Part shown: in pieces, positions 25,885 to 34,676 of the stretch
How the letters are laid out: each line of letters begins with the position of its first letter
Numbering within the stretch: position 1 is the stretch's first letter
Assembly: GCF_016742135.1 (NCBI RefSeq)
Contig: NZ_JACVCG010000001.1
Coordinates: forward strand, 186,001 to 250,000
Direction of reading: 5' to 3'
DNA from: Brevundimonas sp.
GTDB taxonomy: Bacteria > Pseudomonadota > Alphaproteobacteria > Caulobacterales > Caulobacteraceae
DNA length: 64,000 nt
The notes under the pieces: model-generated
The model's database searches: none
What the model was told of the DNA's origin: nothing
What the model saw: only the letters and a program-made list of their open reading frames with translations
Made by a program: the position numbers and the translations under genes

Positions 25885-26913
25885 CTAGAAGGGCGTCAGG
25901 GCCTGTCCGGAGGCCTGTTTTTTTTCGATTTCGCCGACGGTGACCTGCAGGGCCCGGGCCCGGGATCCGGCCGACGGGTGTCCCCATTGGGCATAGCGTA
26001 CTCCCGGGTCACGATCGGCCAGGGCCCGCCAGAACAGCGGCCCCCGGGCCGGGTCATAGCCCGCCCGCGCCATCAGATAGAGACCGACGCGATCGGCGTC
26101 CCTTTCCGCCCGCACCAGTTCCCAGGGGGCGTTGCCATAGTTGCCCAGGATGGATTGGGCAAAGCCGCGTTCGGCGAAGAATTCCCGGTGCTCAAGGACG
26201 TTGTGCGCCATCTCATGCCCGAGGATCACGGCCAGATCGTCATCCGTCTCGGCAAAGACAGCCATGGCCGAGGCCACAAAGACCCTGTGCCCGTCGGCCC
26301 GGGCATTCAGCTCGGTCGAAGGGTCGACCTGGAATACATAGGCACAGGCCCTGACCGGAGAAACGGTGACCGCGCGCTCAAGCCCGTTGCGCCTGACAAC
26401 CAGACGGGCGTCTCCTGCGGCGACGGCATCGTCCAGTCGGGCGATGTTCGCGGCCAGTCCCTCGAAAGCGGCGGGTCTGTCCGGCGCGCCCTGGGCGAAA
26501 GGTCTGTCGTTGACCGAGATCAGCAGGTCGCCGGTCTGAAGCCCGGCCTTTTCGGCAGGGCTGTCGGGCGCGACAGCGGCTACACCCGGCAGGTCGCCTT
26601 CAAGACCCCAGCGCGCCCGCGCGGCGGGACGCAGGTAATCCGAATACTGACTTTCGGCGTGCAGGAGCAGGCCGGTCGCGGGGCCGGTGTGCGGGCAAAG
26701 GTCGGCATTGGCCAGCGCCAGTCGATACCCCACGGCATTGACCCGGGAATCCAGGGCGTTGAGCACGGACAGCCGCTGCTCGGGCGTATCCGCTGCAGCC
26801 GTGCCGCCATAGGCGGAGGCGGGTACCGTGCCGGTTCCGCAGGCCGCCAGAGGCAGGGTCAGGGCAAGGCAAAGGGCCAGGACCTCGATGCCGCAGCGGC
26901 CCACGCGGGACAC
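25885..26913 (-). CDS. PDZ-containing M48 metalloprotease lipoprotein
   Basis: 342 residues. A signal peptide ends in lipobox LAAC with Cys25, so it should be anchored in a membrane facing the periplasm. A PDZ-like domain (about 105-180, APDSPAEKAGLQTGDLLISVNDRPF) precedes an M48 peptidase domain with HEMAH at 233-237 and a downstream RAERDADRVGLYLMARAGYDP supplying the third zinc ligand. M48 lipoproteins such as BepA and LoiP take part in outer membrane protein quality control; an internal PDZ is unusual. It starts 11 bases after the Wza-like gene ends on the same strand, suggesting a job in assembling or clearing the export outer membrane complex. Confidence 0.85.
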   Translation of the reverse strand: MSRVGRCGIEVLALCLALTLPLAACGTGTVPASAYGGTAAADTPEQRLSVLNALDSRVNAVGYRLALANADLCPHTGPATGLLLHAESQYSDYLRPAARARWGLEGDLPGVAAVAPDSPAEKAGLQTGDLLISVNDRPFAQGAPDRPAAFEGLAANIARLDDAVAAGDARLVVRRNGLERAVTVSPVRACAYVFQVDPSTELNARADGHRVFVASAMAVFAETDDDLAVILGHEMAHNVLEHREFFAERGFAQSILGNYGNAPWELVRAERDADRVGLYLMARAGYDPARGPLFWRALADRDPGVRYAQWGHPSAGSRARALQVTVGEIEKKQASGQALTPF

Positions 26914-26924
26914 GGCCCCGTAGC

Positions 26925-27629
26925 CTAGAAGAGGCGGAACAGCGTCAGCACCGGTGCCGCGCTGATCGCGGTCTGAAGACCCTCGTTCAGTACCGACGTG
27001 TCGACCACGATGACATCCTCGCCCAGGACGACCGGGTCCTCGGCCGCCCCGTTCCGGATGGCCCCCAGATCGAAGACAGCGACCATCCGCTGACCGTTGA
27101 TCGTCCGGAAAATGGCCACGCTGGACAGATCGGCGCTGCGCGAGGGCCCCCGGGCCATGGCGACCGCCTGCATCAGGGTGGTGCGCCCCCGCATTTCATA
27201 GACACCCGGCTGGGTTACGGCGCCGTCGACGGTGATCTTCTGGCTGGCGGCCTGAATGACCGTCACGGTGACCTGCGGATCGCGAAGGTACCGGGCACCG
27301 AGCTGGGTGGTCAGGGAGGTGGAAAGCTCCGAGGCCGTCAGACCCGCCGCCTGGACCGTGCCGATCAGGGGCATCTGAATATTGCCCGAGGTGTCGACGC
27401 GAAGCTGATCGAACGACAGCTCCGGCACGCGGAAGACGGAGATCCTCAGGACGTCCGTCTCGCCAATGCGATAGTCTTCAGTAAGGGGCGTGGCCTGCCC
27501 GACCGGCAGATCATAGGAGTTCACCGCGGTCGCCGCCGTGACATTGGCGCTGGACCGACCTGACGATCCGCACGCCGCCAATGCGAAAACAGCGAACAGC
27601 AGGGCAATCAGGCGCAGGGCGGTATACAT
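26925..27629 (-). CDS. wza: Polysaccharide export lipoprotein, Wza-like
   Basis: 234-residue outer membrane lipoprotein forming the polysaccharide exit channel. The ATG at 27629 has AAGGAG five bases upstream; a GTG six bases earlier is less well placed. The signal peptide ends in lipobox LAAC (Cys21). The polysaccharide export domain follows (YRIGETDVLRISVFRVPELSFDQLRVDTSGNIQMPLIGTVQAAG), with one SLBB-like domain after it (KITVDGAVTQPGVYEMRGRTTLMQAVAMARG). It is shorter than E. coli Wza and lacks a clear C-terminal amphipathic helix; short forms are common in alphaproteobacteria. It is the first gene of the minus-strand export arm. Confidence 0.9.
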   Translation of the reverse strand: MYTALRLIALLFAVFALAACGSSGRSSANVTAATAVNSYDLPVGQATPLTEDYRIGETDVLRISVFRVPELSFDQLRVDTSGNIQMPLIGTVQAAGLTASELSTSLTTQLGARYLRDPQVTVTVIQAASQKITVDGAVTQPGVYEMRGRTTLMQAVAMARGPSRSADLSSVAIFRTINGQRMVAVFDLGAIRNGAAEDPVVLGEDVIVVDTSVLNEGLQTAISAAPVLTLFRLF

Positions 27630-28028
27630 GGACACTCCTTGGAACTCTCCTCGCCGGTCCGGCCAGGCGCGACCCGGTACCCCTCACAGGGGCATTTCAG
27701 ACAGCCTGATAGCCTCGAACGCGACTTCATTCCACCGATAACCGCTCAGCCCTGGAATTCCTCGCATTGTCGCTGGACTATGAGGAAATACCTAGGCAAA
27801 GGGCTCGCGGCAGGGTTGGACGGTCGATCAGGCGAAGTCAGGAAAGGTCAGGTCGGGGGACTTGCGCCACCTGTCCTGGTGCAGGAAGGCTGTCGAACGA
27901 TTTGTGCGTGTGTGCGGGACTTGCTCCTTTTTGTGAGCGCTGGTGCCAGGTGTGGTCCTTATACGGATGACTGCTGGTGGTAATGCTCGTCATTATTGTT
28001 TGATGATCCGTCGATATTGGGCCCAGGA
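27630..28028. other. Divergent intergenic region of the polysaccharide locus
   Basis: 399 bases between the Wza-like gene (minus) and the PglF-like gene (plus), holding the promoters of both arms of the locus. It is less GC-rich than the genes. There is a small hairpin (CCCC/GGGG, 27680-27692), but no clear terminator and no convincing coding frame. I see no obvious operator or JUMPstart-like element, but cannot exclude a long leader for the plus-strand operon. Confidence 0.55.
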
Positions 28029-29927
28029 ATGCGTACGCCGCTGACATTCTCGTGGACGGTCAAATACCTGATCCACATCGCGGCGCTGTTCGTGGGATTC
28101 GTGCTGGCCTATGAGCTGCGCCGGGCCCTGCCGATCCAATGGTGGTTCATTGATCCGGATGCGCTCCAGGTTCTGGGGTGGGCGGGCCTGTTCGCCCTGA
28201 TCGGGGCAGGCGTCGAAGCCGTGTTCCAGGCTGAACGCGCGGCCTGGCGCTTTTCCTCGGCGCGGGATGTCGTGGCGCTGGCGCGCAACGTCAGCCTGAC
28301 CATGGCCCTCTTCCTGATGGTCATCTTCTTCGTGGACCGCGGGCTGGAACTGCCGCGGTCGGTGTTGCCGCTGGCGTGGCTGCTGAGCCTGATGCTGCTG
28401 GTCGGCGCCCGTGTGGCCTGGCGCCTCCCGCGTGAGAGCGGCCTGTCGGAACATCTGCTCCCGGCGTGGTGGCGCAAGACCGCCTTGGGGAAAAAGCCGC
28501 TGTTGCTGGTTGGGGCCATGGCGGACGCGGATCGCCAGATCCGACACCTGATGGCCGATCCCGGCCAGCCGTATCAGCCGGTGGGCGTGGTCACTCCGCA
28601 TGCTTCCGAAGTGGGCATGCGCCTGCACGGGGTACCGTTCGTCGCCCGACTGGATCAGTGGCGGGTCGGTCGCCTGCCGGCACCCCTCCGCAACGAAAAA
28701 CTGTCGGCCATCCTGTTCCTCCAGGACCCGGTGAAAACCTTTGGCCTGACCCCGCACAGGATCGGGGAGATGAAAAAGGCCGGCTATACGCTCCTGCGGC
28801 CTCATGCCCTGACCGAGGTGGGGGAGCCGCGCCCCAATGCCGATCTGCTGACGGAAATCCCGCTCGAGGAATTCCTGCCCCGCCAGCCGATCGCCCTGCA
28901 GGCCGGACCGGTCGAGGAGTTGATCCGGGGCAAGCGCATCCTGGTCACGGGGGCGGGCGGCAGCATCGGCTCGGAAATCGCGCGCCAGATGGTGCAGCTG
29001 GGCTGTGGCCACCTGACCCTGCTGGATCATTCCGAATTCCTGCTGTTCGAAATTGACCGGGAATTGGGCGGCGTGACCACAGCCATGACCCGCCGCGCGG
29101 TCCTCGCCAATGTCCGTGACGAGGCCCGGATCCGCGAGGTGTTCGAGCAGGAACGCCCCGACATCGTCTTCCACGCCGCAGCCCTGAAACACGTTGCCCT
29201 GGTCGAGAACAATCCGGCCGAGGGAGTCCTCACCAATGTTCAGGGCACCTGGAATGTGATCCGGGCGGCGATCACGGCCCGGGCCGCCCAGTTCGTGCTG
29301 ATCTCGACCGACAAGGCCGTTGATCCGTCCAATGTCATGGGGGCGACCAAGCGGATCGCGGAAACCCTGCTGGAGCTGGTGCCTGACAGCGAGACGCGCC
29401 TGTCCGCCGTGCGCTTTGGCAATGTGCTGGGCTCGGCCGGCTCGGTGGTGCCGATCTTCCGTGACCAGATCGCCCGGGGCGGGCCGGTGACCGTCACCCA
29501 TCCCGATGTGAACCGCTATTTCATGACCATCCCCGAGGCCGTGCAACTGGTCCTGCACAGCACGGCGGTGAAGGCCGCCCGTGCGGATGAGGGGCCGTCG
29601 AAATTCCTGCTGGAAATGGGCGAACCCGTCCGCATCGCCGATCTGGCCCGCCAGATGATCGAACTGGCCGGCAAGAAGCCGGGCGTGGACATCAAGATCG
29701 AATTCACGGGCCTGAAGAAGGGCGAGAAGATCGCCGAGGTCCTGGCTGACGATGGCGAGGATCCGCGCCCATGCGTCGAGGGTATCCTGGAGGTCATGGG
29801 GCGCCGCAGTTCCGGACGCCTGGACACCGCACGTTTGCAAACCCTGATATCTGCGGCCTTGGGGGGACGCGGCCACGAGGTTACCATGCTGGTCGCAGAA
29901 ACCATCGGGGACATCCGCAAGCCATGA
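28029..29927 (+). CDS. pglF: Membrane-bound UDP-GlcNAc 4,6-dehydratase (PglF/FlaA1-long type)
   Basis: 632-residue enzyme catalysing the first step to UDP-bacillosamine. Four transmembrane helices fill about residues 10-140. A nucleotide-sugar/CoA-binding-like domain follows (about 155-285). The C-terminal dehydratase domain starts GKRILVTGAGGSIGSE (302-317) and has STDKAVDPSNVMGATKR, where Lys429 and Met437 replace the usual Tyr-based motif, as in PglF, WbpM and CapD. The ATG at 28029 was chosen. TTG codons at 27996 and 28017 are in frame and possible, as the ATG has a GGA very close to it. Together with PglE, PglD and PglC 22 kb downstream it would complete di-N-acetylbacillosamine synthesis and loading. 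Confidence 0.88.
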   Translation: MRTPLTFSWTVKYLIHIAALFVGFVLAYELRRALPIQWWFIDPDALQVLGWAGLFALIGAGVEAVFQAERAAWRFSSARDVVALARNVSLTMALFLMVIFFVDRGLELPRSVLPLAWLLSLMLLVGARVAWRLPRESGLSEHLLPAWWRKTALGKKPLLLVGAMADADRQIRHLMADPGQPYQPVGVVTPHASEVGMRLHGVPFVARLDQWRVGRLPAPLRNEKLSAILFLQDPVKTFGLTPHRIGEMKKAGYTLLRPHALTEVGEPRPNADLLTEIPLEEFLPRQPIALQAGPVEELIRGKRILVTGAGGSIGSEIARQMVQLGCGHLTLLDHSEFLLFEIDRELGGVTTAMTRRAVLANVRDEARIREVFEQERPDIVFHAAALKHVALVENNPAEGVLTNVQGTWNVIRAAITARAAQFVLISTDKAVDPSNVMGATKRIAETLLELVPDSETRLSAVRFGNVLGSAGSVVPIFRDQIARGGPVTVTHPDVNRYFMTIPEAVQLVLHSTAVKAARADEGPSKFLLEMGEPVRIADLARQMIELAGKKPGVDIKIEFTGLKKGEKIAEVLADDGEDPRPCVEGILEVMGRRSSGRLDTARLQTLISAALGGRGHEVTMLVAETIGDIRKP

Positions 29928-29967
29928 CGCGTCTGCCAGAGACGGTCCCCACAGGGGATGACCGCCC

Positions 29968-31317
29968 GTGAAGTTCAGGATCTTCGACGTCCAGAATCTG
30001 GCGGTCGCCTATGTCTGTCTGTGGGCGACCTCTCCGATGCTGGCCTATGGGCTGGGATTTCGCCTGCTGGCAGTTCTTGCGGTAGGCGGCTGGGCCTTGC
30101 TGGAGATGTTCCGTCCGGGGGGGATATTCACCCGCCCGACCCTGCCGGTCGTCCTGACCCTGTTCTTCGTCGGCTACACGGCGATCATGGAGCTGGCGCT
30201 GGGTGGCGAGGGCAGTATCGTTCAGCACCTCCAGATATGGATCATGCTGTTCTTCCTGATTTTCTACGAGAGCCGCAGGCACGACGTGCGCAGCATGGCA
30301 CCGATTTTCTGGTTCATGCTCGCGACCTTTCCGATCTGGTTCTACACGACCTATGCGGGGTTCGATGCGTTCGGATCCCACGCTGCCCGACACCTGACCC
30401 GATCGTCGGATATGGCCCGCGAACTGACCTCCGACGGGGTGGGGGGCTATTCGCTGGTCTATGGCATCGTCGTGCTGTTGCCGGTCCTGGTGCTGATGCT
30501 GCTCAATACCCGCCGCTTCGTGCCGCTGGACGAGCCGCGGTTCCTGCGCCCCCTCAGCCGGATCCCGTTTATCATCCAGGCCCTGATCCTCGCCAATCTG
30601 GTTCTGGGCATTGCCGTGGTCGTGCGCGCCGGCTTCTCGATCGCCATCGTGCTGGCCGTGTTTTCCATCGCGATCTCGCTGGTCTTCAAACGCCGCAGTC
30701 CGTTGATGCTGATGATGACTCCGCTGATGCTGATGATTGCCTGGCTGGCCTATCAGATGGCGCTGATCCCCTTGCTGGAGGCGATCAGACCGCTGGCCGA
30801 GGGGACGTCCTACCACCGCAAGATTCTGGACGTGATCGAGAGCCTGCAGGACGAGCAGAGCCAGGGAACGCTGGACGATCGGGTATCCCGCTATCTGCGC
30901 AGTATCGACCTGTTCGTCCACAACCCGATTTTCGGCGTCATCACCGACCGGGACGTGGGCAAGCACTCCGAGTATCTCGACACCTTCGCCCGGTATGGCG
31001 TGCTGGTGGGTTCGATCTTCGTCTATCTCCTGACCTATCTGCCCGTCCGGATGATGCGGGGCATGCGCGACAATTTCGGACTGGCCTTTTCGGTCTTCGG
31101 AATCATGGTGCTGCTGCCCCTGCTGAACAACGTCTTCGCCAGCCTGGGCGTGATCCTGTTCATCATGGTTCCCGTGGCCTGCCAGCTGGTCGAGCGCGCC
31201 CGCCGACGGGTCCCGGCAGGACCGCGCAGGCGGCTGTCCCTCCGCTGGGGTCCCCAAGCCCCTGTCCCGGCCACCCGCACTGCCCCCCTGATCCGGTCCG
31301 GGGGTGGGCGTGCCTGA
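29968..31317 (+). CDS. Polysaccharide polymerase-like membrane protein (candidate Wzy)
   Basis: 449-residue protein with about ten to twelve transmembrane helices and a periplasmic loop around residues 270-345 (YHRKILDVIESLQDE...VSRYLRSIDLFVHNPIFGVITDRDVGKHSEYLDTFARYG). That loop, with a GxxxxxHSEYLDTFARYG motif, resembles Wzy polymerases, whose primary sequences are very divergent. It uses a GTG start at 29968 with AGGGGAT upstream. The last 14 bases overlap the next glycosyltransferase gene. Its position after pglF and before the glycosyltransferases fits polymerisation of the repeat unit. The C-terminal 50 residues are unusually basic and proline-rich. Confidence 0.75.
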   Translation: MKFRIFDVQNLAVAYVCLWATSPMLAYGLGFRLLAVLAVGGWALLEMFRPGGIFTRPTLPVVLTLFFVGYTAIMELALGGEGSIVQHLQIWIMLFFLIFYESRRHDVRSMAPIFWFMLATFPIWFYTTYAGFDAFGSHAARHLTRSSDMARELTSDGVGGYSLVYGIVVLLPVLVLMLLNTRRFVPLDEPRFLRPLSRIPFIIQALILANLVLGIAVVVRAGFSIAIVLAVFSIAISLVFKRRSPLMLMMTPLMLMIAWLAYQMALIPLLEAIRPLAEGTSYHRKILDVIESLQDEQSQGTLDDRVSRYLRSIDLFVHNPIFGVITDRDVGKHSEYLDTFARYGVLVGSIFVYLLTYLPVRMMRGMRDNFGLAFSVFGIMVLLPLLNNVFASLGVILFIMVPVACQLVERARRRVPAGPRRRLSLRWGPQAPVPATRTAPLIRSGGGRA

Positions 31318-32503
31318 CACCCTGATCCTCGTCGGCGGATACGGCCTTCCGGACCGGACCGCCTCGGCCACGCGCGCCATCGGGCTGGCGAAGCTGTTTC
31401 GCTCGATCGGCCTGAAGGTGATCATCCTGGGCAAGATCACGCCCGAGGTGCCGCCGATCGGGGGGCCGACCGAGATCGAGGTCGAGGGCATCCGCTGCGT
31501 CGATATCCGCCGGCCCATCCCGGGGCGGGACTATGCGCGCTATGACCTTTCGGGCGAGAGCGTCATGGCCTTCGTCGACAGCCTGCCCGCCGGATCGGTC
31601 CGGGCCGTCAGCGCCTATAACCACGCGGGGCAGGCCACCTGGTCGATCCTGCGCGGCTGCAAGGCGCGCGGCATACCCGCCATCCTCGACTGCACCGAAT
31701 GGTATGGCTGGGAGGGCAAGAAGGTCCTGCGCAACCTCCAGCGCATCGCCTGGACCGAGTTTCGCCTGCGGGTCCTGACGCGCAAGGCCGGCAATCTCAT
31801 CGCGGCGTCGCGCTGGTTCGCGGACACCCTGCCGGGGCTGAACCGGGTGCTGCTGCCGTTTGTCATTGATGCCTCGGACCCGAAGTGGCAGCCCGAGCCG
31901 CCCCGCCTCGCCCGGACCGACGGTCGCCGGCGGTTCCTCTATTCGGGCAGCCCCGGCCTGGGTATGGTCAAGGACCGGCTGCCGGTCGCCCTTGAGGGAT
32001 TTGACGCCCTCCATACGACCGGTATTCCGTTCGAGTTCCGCATCGCGGGCATGACCCGCGACCAGTACCTGGCCGAGCGTCCGGGCGACGCGGCCCTCGT
32101 CGCCCGGCTGGGCGACAGCCTGCAGTTTCTGGGACGCATCCCCCATGCGGACTCGCTGGCCGAGCTCAGGGCCGCGGACTATGCCCTGTTCTTCCGCCGG
32201 AATGACCGCGTGGCCAATACGGGCTTTGCCACCAAATATGTCGAGGCGGCCAGTCTGGGCATTCCGGTGGTGACCAACCCGACCAGCGACATAGACCTCT
32301 ATCTGACCGACGGTCGGAACGGCTTTCTGGCGCCGGACATTTCGGCCGGGTCGATTGCAGGGGGGCTGCGCCGCGCGGCGACCCTCGGGGATGCGGAGCT
32401 CCTGGCCATGAAGTCCGTTTGCGCGTCCTCCAACCCGTTCGACATCCCGCACTGGCAAGCCCCGGCCCGGGCCTTTCTCGATGCCTTGAGGCCGGTCCGA
32501 TGA
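31304..32503 (+). CDS. Glycosyltransferase, GT4-like
   Basis: 399-residue GT-B fold protein; the N-terminal half opens LILVGGYGLPDRTASATRAIGLAKLF. The C-terminal half has the donor-binding strand FLYSGSPGLGMVKDRL and RVANTGFATKYVEAASLGIPVVTN, where the glutamate contacts the nucleotide sugar. The GTG at 31304 is the start used; a second GTG two codons later is possible. The gene overlaps its upstream neighbour by 14 bases and its downstream neighbour by four. It shares DxxEWY and GFxTKxVE features with the glycosyltransferase at 39136, so the two are probably related. Donor and acceptor sugars are unknown. Confidence 0.8.
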   Translation: MGVPDTLILVGGYGLPDRTASATRAIGLAKLFRSIGLKVIILGKITPEVPPIGGPTEIEVEGIRCVDIRRPIPGRDYARYDLSGESVMAFVDSLPAGSVRAVSAYNHAGQATWSILRGCKARGIPAILDCTEWYGWEGKKVLRNLQRIAWTEFRLRVLTRKAGNLIAASRWFADTLPGLNRVLLPFVIDASDPKWQPEPPRLARTDGRRRFLYSGSPGLGMVKDRLPVALEGFDALHTTGIPFEFRIAGMTRDQYLAERPGDAALVARLGDSLQFLGRIPHADSLAELRAADYALFFRRNDRVANTGFATKYVEAASLGIPVVTNPTSDIDLYLTDGRNGFLAPDISAGSIAGGLRRAATLGDAELLAMKSVCASSNPFDIPHWQAPARAFLDALRPVR

Positions 32504-33774
32504 GCGCGCCGGTCCGGGTCCTGTGGATCGTCAACATCGTCCTGCCCGCCGTGGCGACCGAGCTGGGGCTGGGCAAGACGCCGTTCGGCGGCTGGCTGAC
32601 GCTGATGACCGACCGGCTGGCGCAGCGCGACGACTTCCGCATCGGCGTGGCTATGCGGGCCCCGGTCAAGACCCTGACCCGGATCGAGAAGAACGGCATC
32701 GTCTATTACGCCATGCCGCAGTCTGGCGCGGACCCCTTTGACGTCGAAGACGCCACGGTCGCCGAAGTGCTGGAGGATTTCACCCCGGACCTGCTGCACG
32801 CCGAAGGGTCCGAGATGGCCTATACGCGGCGGTTCCTGAAGGCCTGGGCCGGGCCCAAGCTGTTGTCGTTGCAGGGTGTGATCAACGGCAATCGCAACTA
32901 TGATCTGGGCCGCCTTCCCCTGCTGTCGATGCTCAATCCGCTACGGCCGAAGACGGCTCTGACGGCCGCGGCCCTGATGGCCAACTTTGCGATTCGGTTC
33001 CTGCCGCGGCTCAAGGCTGAGCGGGAGACGATCCAGCTGGCGGACCACATCATGGGCCGCACGACCTGGGACCGTGCCCAGGCCTGGGCGATCAATCCCG
33101 ATGCCACCTATCACCATTGCAGCCGCATTCTGCGCGACGGCTTTTATGGGGCCGCCTGGGACCCGGCGCGGTGCGAGCGCCACAGCATCTTCGTGGGCAA
33201 TGCCGCCCAGCCCCGCAAGGGCACGCACGTGGTGATCGAGGCGGTCAGGCTGTTGCGCCGGGCCTATCCGGATATCAGACTCTACGTTGCCGGGGAGAGC
33301 CCCCAGGCCGCGTCCTCCTTCAAGCGGCACATCGGCTACCCGGCCTATGTCTGCGACCTGATCGACCGGCATGGCCTCACGGACTGCGTGACCTTCACCG
33401 GATTACTGGACGAGCCCGCCATGGTCCGCCGCATGGAACAGTCGCACGTGTTCGTCATGTCCTCGATCATCGAAAACAGCCCGAACACCCTGGGCGAGGC
33501 GATGATGGTGGGCACGCCGTCAGTCAGTTCCTTCACCGGCGGGGTGCCGTCGATGGCGTCCGACGAGGTCGATGTGCTGATGTACCGGGCCGACGATCCG
33601 GCCATGCTGGCCATGCAGATCAAGCGCCTGTTCGATGACCCGGTGCTGTGTGATCGTCTGTCTGCCTCTGCACGCAAGAGAGCCCGGACGACGCATGATC
33701 CCGAGGCCAATGTCCAGGCGCTGGTCGCGGCCTATGACCGGATATCGGGATCATTAAAGGAGGTCTCCGCATGA
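32500..33774 (+). CDS. Glycosyltransferase, GT4 family
   Basis: 424-residue GT-B enzyme. The N-terminal part has VLWIVNIVLPAVATELGLGKTPFGGWL; the C-terminal half has the family pattern HSIFVGNAAQPRKGTHVVIEAVRLL and the E-x7-E-type element SSIIENSPNTLGEAMMVGTPSVSSFTGGVPSMASD. The ATG at 32500 overlaps the previous stop in ATGA, and the end overlaps the next gene by ATGA, so translation is coupled. It adds one sugar to the lipid-linked repeat unit; which one cannot be read. Confidence 0.85.
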   Translation: MSAPVRVLWIVNIVLPAVATELGLGKTPFGGWLTLMTDRLAQRDDFRIGVAMRAPVKTLTRIEKNGIVYYAMPQSGADPFDVEDATVAEVLEDFTPDLLHAEGSEMAYTRRFLKAWAGPKLLSLQGVINGNRNYDLGRLPLLSMLNPLRPKTALTAAALMANFAIRFLPRLKAERETIQLADHIMGRTTWDRAQAWAINPDATYHHCSRILRDGFYGAAWDPARCERHSIFVGNAAQPRKGTHVVIEAVRLLRRAYPDIRLYVAGESPQAASSFKRHIGYPAYVCDLIDRHGLTDCVTFTGLLDEPAMVRRMEQSHVFVMSSIIENSPNTLGEAMMVGTPSVSSFTGGVPSMASDEVDVLMYRADDPAMLAMQIKRLFDDPVLCDRLSASARKRARTTHDPEANVQALVAAYDRISGSLKEVSA

Positions 33775-34673
33775 GCCGCTCCTTCGCCCCGGTCGTGGTG
33801 TTCGCCTACAATCGGCCGGATCACCTGCGCCAGACCCTGGCGGCTCTCGCCGAAGCCGATCTGGCGCGGGACAGCCGCGTGCGGGTCTATGCCGACGGCC
33901 CCCGCAACGAGGCCGCCCGCGAGGGCGTGGCCGCCGTGCGCGCCGTGCTGGACGATCCGGCCTGGGGCGACCGGTTCGCCGCCTTCGAGGTCGTGGCGTC
34001 CGACGAGAACAAGGGCCTGGCCAAAGCCATCATCGGCGGCGTCACCGAGGTCGTCGAACAGGCCGGCCGGGTGATCGTGCTGGAGGACGACCTGATCGTC
34101 TCGCGCGACTTCCTTCGCTTCATGAACGATGCGCTCGACTTCTATGAGCCGGACCAGACGGTGGGGTCTATCTCGGGCTTCTGTCCGCTGAAGGCCCCGC
34201 CGCCCGGCTATACGGCCGACGTCATGCGGGTGCCGCGCAACTGCAGCACGGGCTGGGCCACCTGGGCGGATCGCTGGCGGGAAGTCGACTGGACGGCCGC
34301 CGATGCCCCGCGCCTGTATCGTGACCCCGTGTTCCGCAAGCGGTTCAATGCGGCGGGCTCGGATCGGGTGGATCGCCTGCGTCGTCAGATGCAGGGCACG
34401 GTCAGTTCGTGGTCGATCCGGTTCGGCCTGTGGCAGGCGGCGTCGGGCCGCGACACGATCTTTTCGAGCGTCAATCGACTGGTGAACAGTGGCTATGACG
34501 GCAGCGGCGTGAACACCAGGGCCGGCGAGGCGATCAACCCGACGTTCCGGGCCGAGGGCTCACCCTATGTGCTCAAGGCTGTAGACACGTCGCCGGCGGT
34601 TCTGGCCGGTTTCCACCGGGTCTATTCAGGCTCCCTGCTGGCGCGCTTCCGACGCTATCTGAGGAATCTGTAG
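33771..34673 (+). CDS. Glycosyltransferase, GT2-like (GT-A fold)
   Basis: 300 residues beginning with PVVVFAYNRPDHLRQTLAAL, the usual opening of GT-A family enzymes. A metal-binding EDD motif (VIVLEDDLIVSRDFLRFMNDAL, about residues 100-121) is followed by an acceptor part with NCSTGWATWADRW. This form resembles sugar transferases such as those found beside FkbM- or WbsX-type genes. It is coupled to its upstream neighbour by ATGA and lies three bases from the next start region. Inverting or retaining behaviour is presumably inverting, by family. Confidence 0.8.
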   Translation: MSRSFAPVVVFAYNRPDHLRQTLAALAEADLARDSRVRVYADGPRNEAAREGVAAVRAVLDDPAWGDRFAAFEVVASDENKGLAKAIIGGVTEVVEQAGRVIVLEDDLIVSRDFLRFMNDALDFYEPDQTVGSISGFCPLKAPPPGYTADVMRVPRNCSTGWATWADRWREVDWTAADAPRLYRDPVFRKRFNAAGSDRVDRLRRQMQGTVSSWSIRFGLWQAASGRDTIFSSVNRLVNSGYDGSGVNTRAGEAINPTFRAEGSPYVLKAVDTSPAVLAGFHRVYSGSLLARFRRYLRNL

Positions 34674-34676
34674 GCG

